From Desulfoluna limicola (GTDB lineage Bacteria > Desulfobacterota > Desulfobacteria > Desulfobacterales > Desulfolunaceae): a stretch of 64,000 bases of DNA. Position numbers and translations under genes: made by a program. The stretch spans positions 4,115,501 to 4,179,500 of the forward strand of contig NZ_AP024488.1 in assembly GCF_021654575.1 (NCBI RefSeq), read 5' to 3'. Below the pieces are notes generated by a model, which worked only from the letters and a program-made list of their open reading frames with translations, was not told the DNA's origin and did no database searches. Position 1 is the stretch's first letter; each line of letters starts with the position of its first letter. Below, one piece after another: positions 8,028-17,800 of this stretch.

Positions 8028-10265
8028 TTAGGCTTCGACCTTAAAGGCCGCAATCGAATCCATCATGGTTCTTGCCGTCTCTTCCATCTCATTCATCTTG
8101 GAAGCGGTGGCAAGACTGGCCGCAGAGGTATCGGAGCTGATCTCGCCAATTTCCTCCATGGCCCTGGTGATCTTTTCAGACTCCCGTGCCTGTGCCTCGG
8201 AAATACTGGTAATGGAATCGATGAGTTCCGCAAGCTCTCCGGAGACCGCCTGAATGTCCTCAAGTTTGGTGTGGGCGTCGTCCGCACGCTGGGAGCCCTC
8301 CACAACCCGTTGGATACTTTCATCCATACTGGCGCCGGCTTCGGTGATCTCGCTTTGGATGTTCTTCACCAGGGTGTCGATCTGCTTGGTGGAGTTTGTC
8401 GATCGCTCCGCCAGCCTTTGAACCTCCTCTGCAACCACCGCAAAGCCCCTGCCCGCATCCCCTGCCATGGCCGCCTGGATGGAGGCGTTCAAGGCAAGAA
8501 TCGAGGTTCGGTCGGCAATGTCACCGATGATCTGAACGATGTTGCCGATCTCCTGGGAACTCTCCCCGAGCCGCTTGATCGCCCGGGCCGTCTCCTGAAC
8601 GTTCTCGCGAATCGCCGCCATGGACTCGTTGGTCTTGCTAACCGCCTCGGCCCCCTCTTTTGCGGACACGGTGGACTGCTCGGAAACCGTTGCGGACTGA
8701 ACGGCACTGCCTGCAACGCTTCGAATGGTATCGGCCATGTTGTTGATGGCCTGAATCGCATCGGAGATCTGACGGGCCTGCAGCGTGGAGCTCTCCGCCA
8801 GCTTCTCCGTGGACGCATGAACCTCCCCGGAGGTCGCGTTCACGCGGCCGGCCGCAACCTTAACATCCTGTACAACGCGCCCGATCTGCTCGGCCATGAG
8901 GTTGAACGAGTCGGCGATGGCACCGGTCATGTCTTCGGTCACCTCCGCACGAACGGTGAGGTCCCCCTCGGTGAGGTCCGAGATTTCATCCAGAAGCTTC
9001 ATGACGGTACCCTGGATGGCGTCACGCTCTTCACGGCTCTGAATAAGGGACAGGGTGTTGTCGAGCATGGCGTTGAGACTCTCGGCCATGGTACCGAGTT
9101 CGTCCTGACCGGAAACCGTGGCTCGTGCGTCAAAGTTACCCATGCCGATCTCGCTGAAGAGATCCATGATGTTGTTAACCGGCTTGACGACGATGCGGCG
9201 CGAAAGCTCCAGGACAAATGCGATACTCAGCAGAAGCACCAGGGAGCCGCCCAGGGCAAGCCTCTGGATGGCCTGGTTGATGGGGGTCAACACCTCGGCC
9301 TTGTCCACAGACATGGCAACGGTCCACCCGGTCAGGGGGCTTACGGCTGAAATGTAGTAAACAGAGGCGTTGTCGCTTGGGCGAACCGCCTCCTTGATCC
9401 CGTCCTTTCGCTCGGTAAAAATCGAGAAGAAGGCATCGTCGTAGCCTTTAAGGTTTTTCACGGGTTTGCCGATCAGCTCTTTCACCTGGCCACTGCCTGC
9501 AATGAGGTCCCCTTTACGGCTGACGAGAAAGGAGCGTGCGCTCTGATATGGTTTCAGCGCCTTGAGCTCTTTGGAGTAGGTCACCAGGGACCTGTCCACA
9601 CCGGCGACCCCCTGAAATGCCCCCCCCATAATCAGGGGCACGGTGATGGACGTGATGGGCTCCCCTTCACGCGTGATATAGGGGTCGGTGATGGTCACCA
9701 TCTCGACCCCCTTGCGGTTCCCCTGGGAAGCCACCTGGCCGGCGGTCTTTCGAGGCCCGGCATACCAGAGGTATTTGGGTGCCAGGGAGCTGCTACTGGT
9801 GGGACGGGTTTTGAGCGTTTCACGCTTCAAGGGGTCGTTCCACCGGGTGTAAGGAAGAAACCGACCGTCCCGGCAGGTCACGGTCTCATCCATGTACAGT
9901 GCGTCCTTGCCGTCGGCATTGGGTTCATACATGACATACACGGCCTGAACATCGTCGTAACGGGCCATATGGTCCCGAATGATATCCATGGTGAGTTCAC
10001 GCTCTCCGAAGATACCGCCCTCCTGGGCGCCGGCAAGGGCCTGGGAGATGGACCCCATGCGCGCCATATCACCGTCGAGTTTATCCACGATGAGACCCAT
10101 TTCAGAGGCCATCAGCTTCTTGCTGCCTTCGATAAGGTTCTGTCGATAGGAGTGGATAAACACCCCCAGTGTGACCGTCATCAGGACAAGGACGATGGTA
10201 ATAACGCCCGCGGACAGCTTGGTGCCGACCTTCAGGCTTTGAAAATACGCTTTAAGTCGTTGCAA
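8028..10265 (-). CDS. Methyl-accepting chemotaxis protein, PilJ-like
   Basis: A 745-residue chemoreceptor. TM1 is about residues 18-38, a dCache-type periplasmic sensor follows to about 330, TM2 is about 333-353, and then come two HAMP-like segments and the signalling domain. The hairpin tip reads TSILALNASIQAAMAGDAGR, followed by GFAVVAEEVQRLAERS; the SIQAAMAG form, together with the second HAMP-like segment (LTEGDLTVRAEVTEDMTGAIADS), is typical of PilJ receptors in type IV pilus chemosensory arrays. It closes the 12-kb chemosensory cluster. No CheR or CheB is in the window. The ligand is unknown. Confidence 0.92.
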   Translation of the reverse strand: MQRLKAYFQSLKVGTKLSAGVITIVLVLMTVTLGVFIHSYRQNLIEGSKKLMASEMGLIVDKLDGDMARMGSISQALAGAQEGGIFGERELTMDIIRDHMARYDDVQAVYVMYEPNADGKDALYMDETVTCRDGRFLPYTRWNDPLKRETLKTRPTSSSSLAPKYLWYAGPRKTAGQVASQGNRKGVEMVTITDPYITREGEPITSITVPLIMGGAFQGVAGVDRSLVTYSKELKALKPYQSARSFLVSRKGDLIAGSGQVKELIGKPVKNLKGYDDAFFSIFTERKDGIKEAVRPSDNASVYYISAVSPLTGWTVAMSVDKAEVLTPINQAIQRLALGGSLVLLLSIAFVLELSRRIVVKPVNNIMDLFSEIGMGNFDARATVSGQDELGTMAESLNAMLDNTLSLIQSREERDAIQGTVMKLLDEISDLTEGDLTVRAEVTEDMTGAIADSFNLMAEQIGRVVQDVKVAAGRVNATSGEVHASTEKLAESSTLQARQISDAIQAINNMADTIRSVAGSAVQSATVSEQSTVSAKEGAEAVSKTNESMAAIRENVQETARAIKRLGESSQEIGNIVQIIGDIADRTSILALNASIQAAMAGDAGRGFAVVAEEVQRLAERSTNSTKQIDTLVKNIQSEITEAGASMDESIQRVVEGSQRADDAHTKLEDIQAVSGELAELIDSITSISEAQARESEKITRAMEEIGEISSDTSAASLATASKMNEMEETARTMMDSIAAFKVEA

Positions 10266-10362
10266 TGCGACTCTCCTTCCAAGAGTTGACAGCCTGAACG
10301 CCTGAAAAAATCAAGCAAACGCTTCGCCTTCAGAGCTGACACAGCAAAATTGATGGTTAGGA

Positions 10363-10728
10363 TCAGAGAAGATCCTCAATGGCTTTCAGGTATTCCCCGG
10401 TATCGAATGGCTTGGTCATGTACCCGTCAGCCCCCTGCTTTGTCCCCCAGAATCGATCGCTGTCCTGGCTCTTGCTCGTAAGCATGATGATCTTGATATC
10501 CTGGGTGTCCGGGGCTGTCTTCAGCTGCCTGCACACCTGAAAACCGTTTTTCTTCGGCAGAATCACATCCAGAACAATGAGGTCGGGGTGTTCCCGGGTC
10601 GCTTTTTCAAGGGCCTCTTCACCATCCACGGCTGTGATGACCTGATACCCTGTTTCTATAAGGGGCCCGGTCATAAGGGTCATGTTTGTCGGGCTGTCTT
10701 CGACAACAAGAATCGTTTGTTTGGCCAT
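10363..10728 (-). CDS. Single-domain response regulator, PilH/CheY-like
   Basis: A 121-residue receiver domain. The acidic pair is in VVEDSP, the phospho-acceptor Asp is in LDVILPKKNG, the conserved Thr is in MLTSKS, and the Lys in TKPF. The KKNGFQVCRQLK stretch resembles PilH. It probably takes phosphate from the CheA hybrid of the cluster and tunes pilus or motility output. It lies 97 bp before the receptor gene and after the 51-residue ORF. Confidence 0.92.
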   Translation of the reverse strand: MAKQTILVVEDSPTNMTLMTGPLIETGYQVITAVDGEEALEKATREHPDLIVLDVILPKKNGFQVCRQLKTAPDTQDIKIIMLTSKSQDSDRFWGTKQGADGYMTKPFDTGEYLKAIEDLL

Positions 10729-10811
10729 TATTACACTCCAGAATTCGTCTAAAAAAAGTCACGCAGTAACCAAGTGGGGTCATGTTGCTTCCGGCGGCCC
10801 TGTCAGGGGCC

Positions 10812-10967
10812 CTACTTCTTTACAAACTGATCGATGCCCTCTTCTTTCCAGACCTTCAGGGTCTTTTCGTCCTTGGGGCTGATCTTGACCCCAATGGCGT
10901 TCACCGGGACATCATGTTTCTTCTGCACGTCAATCCAGTTTTTCTTAACAGAGCTGTCAATTGTCAT
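10812..10967 (-). CDS. 51-residue conserved-looking small protein, unknown
   Basis: I do not recognise this gene. The ATG at 10967 is preceded by GGAGAGAGGAGAG, one of the best ribosome sites in the cluster, and the frame gives a 51-residue soluble, Lys-rich protein (starts MTIDSSVKKNWIDVQKKHDV, ends KEEGIDQFVKK) with a balanced, protein-like composition. It has no signal peptide, membrane helix or cysteine. It lies between the M16 peptidase and the PilH-like receiver, in the same direction, and its stop is followed by GC-rich repeat-like DNA. A role in the chemosensory system is inferred only from position. Confidence 0.72.
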   Translation of the reverse strand: MTIDSSVKKNWIDVQKKHDVPVNAIGVKISPKDEKTLKVWKEEGIDQFVKK

Positions 10968-11075
10968 GGTCACTCTCCTCTCTCCGGTTTCTTAAATGAT
11001 ATGTGAATGAATAACGTTTTAAGCTCGAGCAATGGGTGAGGCCGAGCCACGGGTGACGACATGCCCTTCATGGCC

Positions 11076-12365
11076 TCACCCGTTAAAGTCTGAAAGCAAC
11101 TCCAGGATGCCCTGACGGGTAAACGTCTCATCGCCCTCCGGTCCCACAACCGACACGGCAACTTGCCTGAGCGCATCAAGAAAAGGGCCGCCGCCATACA
11201 CACCTAAGTCGTGGCACCCCACCGACTCAATGGCGGCCAGGATCTCCTCCCCAGAGATAAACCGCTCAAAGTAAAAGGCCTGGGTGGCAAGCCGGCTCAT
11301 GCGGGTGCTTGAATTTTCGGAGGCAATCAGGTGCTGGGCACGAATCTGCATCTTTGCCTTCCACACCTCCTCTTCAGAGGCAGGCTCATCAAGGGAGGCA
11401 AACTGCCACAGCTCCACCAGCACCAGGCAGAGAACCTGAATCAGGTACTCCGGGGCCGTGCTGCCTTCGATCACGAGGATGCCCCCATCGGCATAGGCGT
11501 GGTACTCAGAACCGATCTGATACACCAGGCCCTTCTCCTCCCGCAGCCGGGAGTAGAGACGGGAACTTGCCCCCCCGCCTAAGATGTTGTTGAGGATATG
11601 AACCAGATACCGCCCCTCGTCCGCGTAGGACAGGCAACCAAGCCCAATGGAAAAGTAGGCCTGGGACACAGGCATGTTCTCGACACAAACCCCTGGCCTG
11701 AATCGAGGCGGGGTGCTGACGCGTTTGTCCCCTTCCCCCATCATCCGCCAGAAGGCATCGCGAACCTGGGAGAGAAAGTCTTCATGGTTGACGTTACCGG
11801 CGGCCGCGACGATCATCCGGTTTGGAAGGTAATGCCTGTGAACAAAATAGATCAGGTCCTCACGGGTCAGCCGTCCCACCACCTCCGGATCTCCTGCCAC
11901 TGGCCGCCCAAGAACGTGGGATCCCCACACATGGGATTTCAATGCCGTATGTGCGCGGCACGACGGGATATCCATATCCCCGCCTATCTCCCTTAAGATG
12001 GCGTTCTTCTCCCGGGCCAGGGCCTCTTCGGGGAACTCGGAGTTGAGCAGAATATCCCCCATAAGGTCCAGGGCATACGTGGTGTAGTCATCCATGACTG
12101 TCGCGGAGTAACAGGTGTAGTCCTTGGTGGTAAACCCTCCCAGCTGCCCGCCGGATTCATCCATCATGAGGGCGATGGCCCGCGAATCTCTGCTTCCGGT
12201 ACCCTGGAACATCATGTGCTCGGCGAGATGGGCAAGGCCCTGGGTTTCCAGTGATTCGTCACCCGGCCCGGCATCGATCATGATCCCCACGGATGTGGAC
12301 CGTGTCTCCGGCATGGCCTCGGTGACCACGCGAATTCCATTTTCAAGCGTTGTCGCTGAATACAC
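11076..12365 (-). CDS. M16 family zinc peptidase
   Basis: A 429-residue insulinase/processing-peptidase-type protein. The inverted zinc motif HLAEH (HxxEH) is at about residues 46-50, and the downstream Glu ligand is in the REKNAILREIGGD segment, so the catalytic half looks intact. The C-terminal half follows the usual inactive M16 repeat (SRLYSRLREEKGLVYQIGSE). No signal peptide is seen, so it is probably cytoplasmic. Its start overlaps the end of the upstream CheW-like gene by 23 bp, which points to translational coupling. A peptidase inside a chemosensory operon is unusual; whether it processes a signalling protein is unknown. Confidence 0.88.
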   Translation of the reverse strand: MYSATTLENGIRVVTEAMPETRSTSVGIMIDAGPGDESLETQGLAHLAEHMMFQGTGSRDSRAIALMMDESGGQLGGFTTKDYTCYSATVMDDYTTYALDLMGDILLNSEFPEEALAREKNAILREIGGDMDIPSCRAHTALKSHVWGSHVLGRPVAGDPEVVGRLTREDLIYFVHRHYLPNRMIVAAAGNVNHEDFLSQVRDAFWRMMGEGDKRVSTPPRFRPGVCVENMPVSQAYFSIGLGCLSYADEGRYLVHILNNILGGGASSRLYSRLREEKGLVYQIGSEYHAYADGGILVIEGSTAPEYLIQVLCLVLVELWQFASLDEPASEEEVWKAKMQIRAQHLIASENSSTRMSRLATQAFYFERFISGEEILAAIESVGCHDLGVYGGGPFLDALRQVAVSVVGPEGDETFTRQGILELLSDFNG

Positions 12366-12870
12366 GGTTCAACTCCCCACTCAAGACAGGGTCCATATGA
12401 GGCACGATGAGAATGCCGGACTCCCAGCGATACATGCCCTTCACCGCAGGCAGCAGCTCCCTGGGAAGGTAGTCTGCGAGCTGAAGCGGCTCTGTCTCCG
12501 GAACACGGGAAACAAGGCGACACCCCGCTGCAATCCTTACGAGGGCACGCCGAAAGTGACCGGGCTCATCCGAAGGCGTTGTTTTCCTCACCACAAGCCC
12601 CCTTGTGCCTTTGTAGGCACGATCATCCCCGGCAAGCCCCAGGAGCATCTCAAGGGAGAGGACCGGCAGTGCATGCCCGCGCCACTCCGATATCCCGCTG
12701 ACATAGGCCGGGGAAAACGGAACCTCCGTAAAGGTGATGGACCCTAAAATGTCCTCGACCTGGGAGATGCTGAACAGAAAGCTTGCCGGCTCACCGTATG
12801 GGTGATCGCCCACCGCCGGGGCAATGATCAGTGACCCGGATGCGGCTGCTTGAAATTCTCTTTTTTCCAT
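12343..12870 (-). CDS. CheW-like protein (divergent)
   Basis: A 175-residue single CheW-like domain. The recognisable core is EDILGSITFTEVPFSPAYVS followed by GISEWRGHALPVLSLEMLLG, the CheW strand-turn-strand pattern in which RG..LPV precedes the receptor-binding face. The start at 12870 was chosen because it follows the upstream stop by 13 bp; a longer start at 12930 would overlap that gene. It overlaps the M16 gene. It could be an adaptor linking the receptor to a particular output; it is divergent enough that the partner is unclear. Confidence 0.75.
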   Translation of the reverse strand: MEKREFQAAASGSLIIAPAVGDHPYGEPASFLFSISQVEDILGSITFTEVPFSPAYVSGISEWRGHALPVLSLEMLLGLAGDDRAYKGTRGLVVRKTTPSDEPGHFRRALVRIAAGCRLVSRVPETEPLQLADYLPRELLPAVKGMYRWESGILIVPHMDPVLSGELNRVFSDNA

Positions 12871-12883
12871 TCTCGTCTCTTTT

Positions 12884-14791
12884 TCAATAAAGGGGTGACG
12901 TCTCTTGGTCCTTCTGCGAATCCGCCACATCTGACGTCAGGCCTGACACAAGCTCCGTTATCATGCTGGTCACCACACGATCCACAACCCTTTCCAGCAG
13001 GTCGGGCGTGATGGCTTTTTCCATTAACGATGAGAGGGTGTCGTTCTCCTGAAGACGTGCCGAAGCCTCTGCTTCCACGGCCTGGACAAGGTCCTCGGGA
13101 AACGGCTCCACCAGGTCGATCACAGGCTCATCGTCAGCCACCGGACCAGCATCCGGGCACGGCGTCTCGGCTGCTTCAGCACCCACCGTCACCCCGGCAT
13201 CCGCCTCCGGTGACTCAACGCCCGAGCCACCCGCCTCGCATTGGCACGTCTCGCCCACACACTCTGCCGCTTCGTCAGGCGCCACAAGATCTAAAGGCGC
13301 TTTCTGCTCATCTGCAGGCAGCTCCTCCGGGGTCTCCACATAGACAAACCACCCTTGCCCGGTAGTCACCTCATCGTCTTCACACCCGTCAGCCTTGTCC
13401 GCAAGGTCCGCCACCGCATCAAACCCAAGGTCGGGGATGGCCTCTTCCAGTGCGTCCGGAAGCGCCATGTCAAGGAGGGCAACAGCCTCGGCGCCTAAGG
13501 CCTCCGAAAGCTCAGCGGCGACCATTGCGGTTTCGTCACACGCTTCGGGTGCTGCGGCAAGGTCCGCCACCGCATCAAACCCAAGCTCGGGGACGGCCTC
13601 TTCCAGTGCGTCCGGAAGCGCCATGTCAAGGGGGGCAACAGCCTCGGCGCCTAAGGCCTCCGAAAGCTCAGCGGCGTCCATTGCGGTTTCGTCACACGCT
13701 TCGGGTGCTGCGGCAAGGTCCGCCACCGCATCAAACCCAAGCTCGGGGACGGCCTCTTCCAGTGCGTCCAGAAGCGCCATGTCAAGGGGCGCAACAGCCT
13801 CCGGGCCTAAGCCCTCCGGAAGCTCAGCGGCGTCCATTGCGGTTTCGTCACACGCTTCGGGTGCTGCGGCAAGGTCCGCCACCGCATCAAACCCAAGCTC
13901 GGGAACGGCCTCTTCCAGTGCGTCCGGAAGCGCCATGTCAAGGGGGGCAACAGCCTCCGGGCCTAAGCCCTCCGGAAGCTCAGCGGCGTCCATTGCGGTT
14001 TCGTCACACGCTTCGGGTGCTGCGGCAAGGTCCGCCACCGCATCAAACCCAAGCTCGGGGACGGCCTCTTCCAGTGCGTCCGGAAGCGCCATGTCAAGGG
14101 GGGCCATGTCCTCTGGGCTTGTACCTTCCGGGAGTTCAGCGGCGTCACCCCCTGGCACGTCGCACGCTTCGGGCTCTGCGGCAAGATCCGCCACCACATC
14201 AAATACAAAATCGGAAACAGCCTCTTCCTGTGCCCACGGAGCCGCCATGTCAACGGGGCCCACGGTCCCTTGGCATTCGAAATCAGGGGCCGAACACAAC
14301 GCCGACCCTTCAAAGGCACCACCAACGGACTCACACGCCTCAGCCTCAGCACGCGCCATCTGAACCGAAAGCGCAACCGGCGCCACGGCGTCAGGATTGA
14401 GCAGGAGGATCAAGCCATCCGCCCCCAGAAGAACCCTCGAAAAAAACACCCCCGCCATACCGGAAAATACCGGTGGCAACTCGGACACATTGTTATCAAT
14501 GGCCTCCATGACGCTGCCGACTCGGTCCACCCACAAGGCAGTGGTGCCGCCTGCGGTCCTGACAATTAACACCTTTGATTCAAAGCCACGGGCCGGATCA
14601 GACCCTCTACGGCCAAGAAGACCGGAAACGTTGTAGAGAGGAAGGGCCTGCCCTGCGAACGAAACCGTCCCGGGTTTCAACTCACTCGGTTTTTCCCCAG
14701 CAAGGGCTCCGCCCTGTTCAATGGCGATCACCGAGGTCATGTCCACGCCCAGGTTCAGTCCACCGACTGAGAATGATAAGTATTTCTGCAT
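12884..14791 (-). CDS. CheW-domain protein with 52-residue acidic tandem repeats
   Basis: A 635-residue protein. Residues 1 to about 140 form a CheW-like domain (QKYLSFSVGGLNLGVDMTSV, then GQALPLYNVSGLLG). The middle, about residues 190-475, is a tandem array of 52-residue acidic units (LDMALPDALEEAVPELGFDA then VADLAAAPEACDETAMDAAE); about six copies are present, the inner four nearly identical. The C-terminus (about 560-635) is a helical segment, LMEKAITPDLLERVVDRVVT. The repeat is Ala/Glu/Asp-rich with no basic residues in most units and is likely extended or disordered. It lies between cheA and another cheW. It could be a CheW adaptor with a variable-length spacer holding the C-terminal helix away from the array. 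Confidence 0.85.
   Translation of the reverse strand: MQKYLSFSVGGLNLGVDMTSVIAIEQGGALAGEKPSELKPGTVSFAGQALPLYNVSGLLGRRGSDPARGFESKVLIVRTAGGTTALWVDRVGSVMEAIDNNVSELPPVFSGMAGVFFSRVLLGADGLILLLNPDAVAPVALSVQMARAEAEACESVGGAFEGSALCSAPDFECQGTVGPVDMAAPWAQEEAVSDFVFDVVADLAAEPEACDVPGGDAAELPEGTSPEDMAPLDMALPDALEEAVPELGFDAVADLAAAPEACDETAMDAAELPEGLGPEAVAPLDMALPDALEEAVPELGFDAVADLAAAPEACDETAMDAAELPEGLGPEAVAPLDMALLDALEEAVPELGFDAVADLAAAPEACDETAMDAAELSEALGAEAVAPLDMALPDALEEAVPELGFDAVADLAAAPEACDETAMVAAELSEALGAEAVALLDMALPDALEEAIPDLGFDAVADLADKADGCEDDEVTTGQGWFVYVETPEELPADEQKAPLDLVAPDEAAECVGETCQCEAGGSGVESPEADAGVTVGAEAAETPCPDAGPVADDEPVIDLVEPFPEDLVQAVEAEASARLQENDTLSSLMEKAITPDLLERVVDRVVTSMITELVSGLTSDVADSQKDQETSPLY
13395..14150. 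repeat. 156-bp coding tandem repeat
   Basis: Units of 156 bp (52 codons) repeat through this interval. The inner copies differ by only a few bases, including synonymous positions, which means recent duplication or ongoing homogenisation. The outer copies (about 13395-13500 and 14090-14250) are degenerate. The opposite strand also stays open, which is a by-product of the repeat. Confidence 0.9.
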
Positions 14792-14855
14792 CAGCCCTCC
14801 CTTTTCGGGTCATTTCGGTCAATCACACCCACCCGGTCATACTCTCCGACGCACA

Positions 14856-17800
14856 TCAGTTCACCGTCAGGCTGTGAATCAGGGTCAAAAACTCATTGTC
14901 ATTGAAGGGCTTCACAACAAAACCGTCGGCGCCGAGAGCCCTGGCCTTTTCACGGTACTTGGCCGTGGACCGCGAGGTGAGCATGACAACCGGGATGTTC
15001 CGGTGCGCCACATTGGATCGACGCGCGGCCAGAAATTCATACCCGTTCATACGTGGCATCTCCACATCCAGAACGATGAGATCCGGGGCCGCAATCGGAA
15101 GCCTCTCAAGGGCTTCTATTCCATCTTTGGCGGTGGTGACCTGCCAACCCTGCCCCTCCATCAGGCGTGCCACAACCTGCCGGACACTGACAGAATCATC
15201 GACGATCATAATTTTAAGGGGGGACGCGTGTACAAAGGCACCTGAAGGGACGGCCTGGTGGGTCTCACCGGGATGAACGCCGGCAACCGATCCTGTCTCC
15301 TCACTGAAGAGTTCACTCACATCGACAATGGGGACAATGCTGCCATCCCCCATCACCGTGGCCCCGGAAATACCCTTCACATACTGCAGGTGGCTGCCAA
15401 GGCTCTTGATAACAATCTCCTGCTGACCGAGCAGGGAGTCGACGGCAAAGGCCCCCGTCCTATCCGAAGACTCGATCTTAAGGACAATGGGCCTGTCCCC
15501 CACGCCCGAAAGCCCCGATACCGCATCGGGCATCCCCAGGGCTCGGGACAGGTGGTAGAGGGGAAAGACATCCTCCCCCACCCTCACCGACTCCATGGGC
15601 TCATAAATCATGTTTTCGGGGTAAACCCGAAGGATATCGCTGATGTCATTCAGGGGAACCGCAAACGTCTGGCCTCCTGCCGTGCAGAGAATGGCGCGGA
15701 TCACAGCCAGCGTCAGGGGTATACGTACAGTGAGGACCGTGCCGTGCCCCGCCTCGGGATGTGAGATGCGCACCGACCCCTTCAACTCTTCGATGTTGGT
15801 CTTCACCACATCCATGCCGACCCCCCGCCCGGAGATTTCCGTCACATCCTCCCGCGTCGTAAAGCCCGGCGTAAAGAGCAGCCCCACAAGCTCATCCCCA
15901 CCCATGGCTGCAGCCGCATCGCCGAACAGGCCCTCCGCCCTGCGGCGGATGGCCTCAAGGTTCAACCCGGCGCCATCATCACGGATACGGATCACCACCT
16001 GGTTTCCCTCTCGGGACGCCGAGACGGCAATGATCCCTGTTTCTGGCTTTCCGGCCTCTTTTCTCACCCGGGGGGGCTCAATGCCATGGTCGGCTGCGTT
16101 ACGCAGGATATGCAACAGGGGGTCGGACAGTTTTTCCCAGATCACCCGGTCCAGCTCGATCCCTTCACCGCGGATGGTCAGCCGCACCTTCTTGCCAAGC
16201 CTGTCGGCCACATCACGGACGGCCCGGCGCATCCGTGTTGTGATTACGGACATGGGCGCCATGCGAATATGCATCAGCTTTCCCTGGAGTTCACTCAAAA
16301 GAACACGCTGCCGGGTGATATATCCCTCGAAATCGCTGTGAAAATTTTGCATGCCGCTGTAGATCTCACCGATATCAACCACCGACTCGGCAAGGTCCCG
16401 GATCATGAGGTTAAATTCGGAATAGCGGTCCAGCTCAAGGGAATCGAAATCACTGAAGGAGTCGCCGCCCTCACCCCCGGGACCCGCATCCCTTGAGCCC
16501 GGCTTCTGAATGGCCTTGACTTCATAACCCACCTCAAGATTTCGGGAGGTTTCTCGCAGGCGTTCCCTGGACAGGTCCAGCTCACCCACCGTGCTCAGGA
16601 ACGCGTCCATTTTCTGATCAAACGCACTCAAGGCAATGATCTGTTCCGAGGCAAGGTTGACCAACTCATCCAGCTTCTCCATGCCCACCCGAAAGGTGCC
16701 CGCCACCAGAGGCTGAGACGCCTCCGCATCAGACGCGCCATCCTCCTCCACGTTCGCAGAATCAAAGATTCCGGAAGTCTCCTCCCCCACACCGGCAAGG
16801 GACCCAAGGGGGACCTCATGGGCCCCAGGGGTGAGGGGCACCCCGCTGATGCGACGAAACTCCTGCCGCAACACAGCCATGTCATCCTGCCTCACCCGTG
16901 AGGGATCAGAAATGAAGGCTTCCATAATATCGGTGGATTTCAGCAAAGCAGAGACCACATCCGGCCCCACCTCCTGGGCCTCATCAAACAACCAGTCAAG
17001 AAGGTCCTCAACGCTGTGGGCCCAGCCGGGCAACCCCGCCACCCCCACAAGACTGGACGCCCCTTTGATGGTATGCACCGCCCGCCGAACCTGACGAACC
17101 TTCTCCTTCTCCCCCTCGCCCAGGGGGACAACGCGGATCACATCCTTTTCAAGGGCCTCAAGGTTCCTGTTGATCGCCTCGAAGTGCTCTTCCACCTCTT
17201 CGTAAAAGACCGCAATGATCTCCGGGGTCATAAACGCCGGGTGGGAATCCTCTTCATGCGTGGGCTTTTCCGTGGAATCCTCCGGGTCAGGGGAAACACA
17301 CGGTTCGGGCTGGCCAAAGGAAAAAGGGGCTGGGACCGCAAGGTCATCCTCCCCGACAAACAGCATGCCGCCATCCGCCTCAAGGGGGTCTACGGCCTGG
17401 GGCCGACCCATCCCGTCCCCGCTCAGAGCCGGTTGAAAAAGACCGTCAGCCTCACACCCGCCCCCTTCGTCTGCGAACCCCATCTCTTCCAAAATCCCAT
17501 GAAGCACCTTTTCATCCCCGGCTTCCGGTAACCCCCGCACACGCCTGAACACCCTCACCGTATCGATGATGATGGATTCCTCATCGGCTCGGCACGGAAC
17601 CTCTCCTGTGGTGTAGGCCTCAAAGTTCCCCACCGTGGCCCCCATGGCATCGAGAAGCCCCGCCCCGACGGGCAACGTGCCGTCCATCACCTCCTCCAGC
17701 GTGTCTTCCATCTGGGCTGCCGTGTGGCTGAGGCCGTTAAGCCCCACAAGGGAGGCAGCACCATGGACGATATGAACCAACCGGTAGAGTTCCTGGGTCA

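Noticed and set aside
13395..14363. Long plus-strand frames opposite the CheW repeat protein
   Set aside because: They are open only because the 156-bp unit is a multiple of three and stop-free on both strands. Their composition is Ser/Ala or Pro/Arg-rich without ribosome sites.
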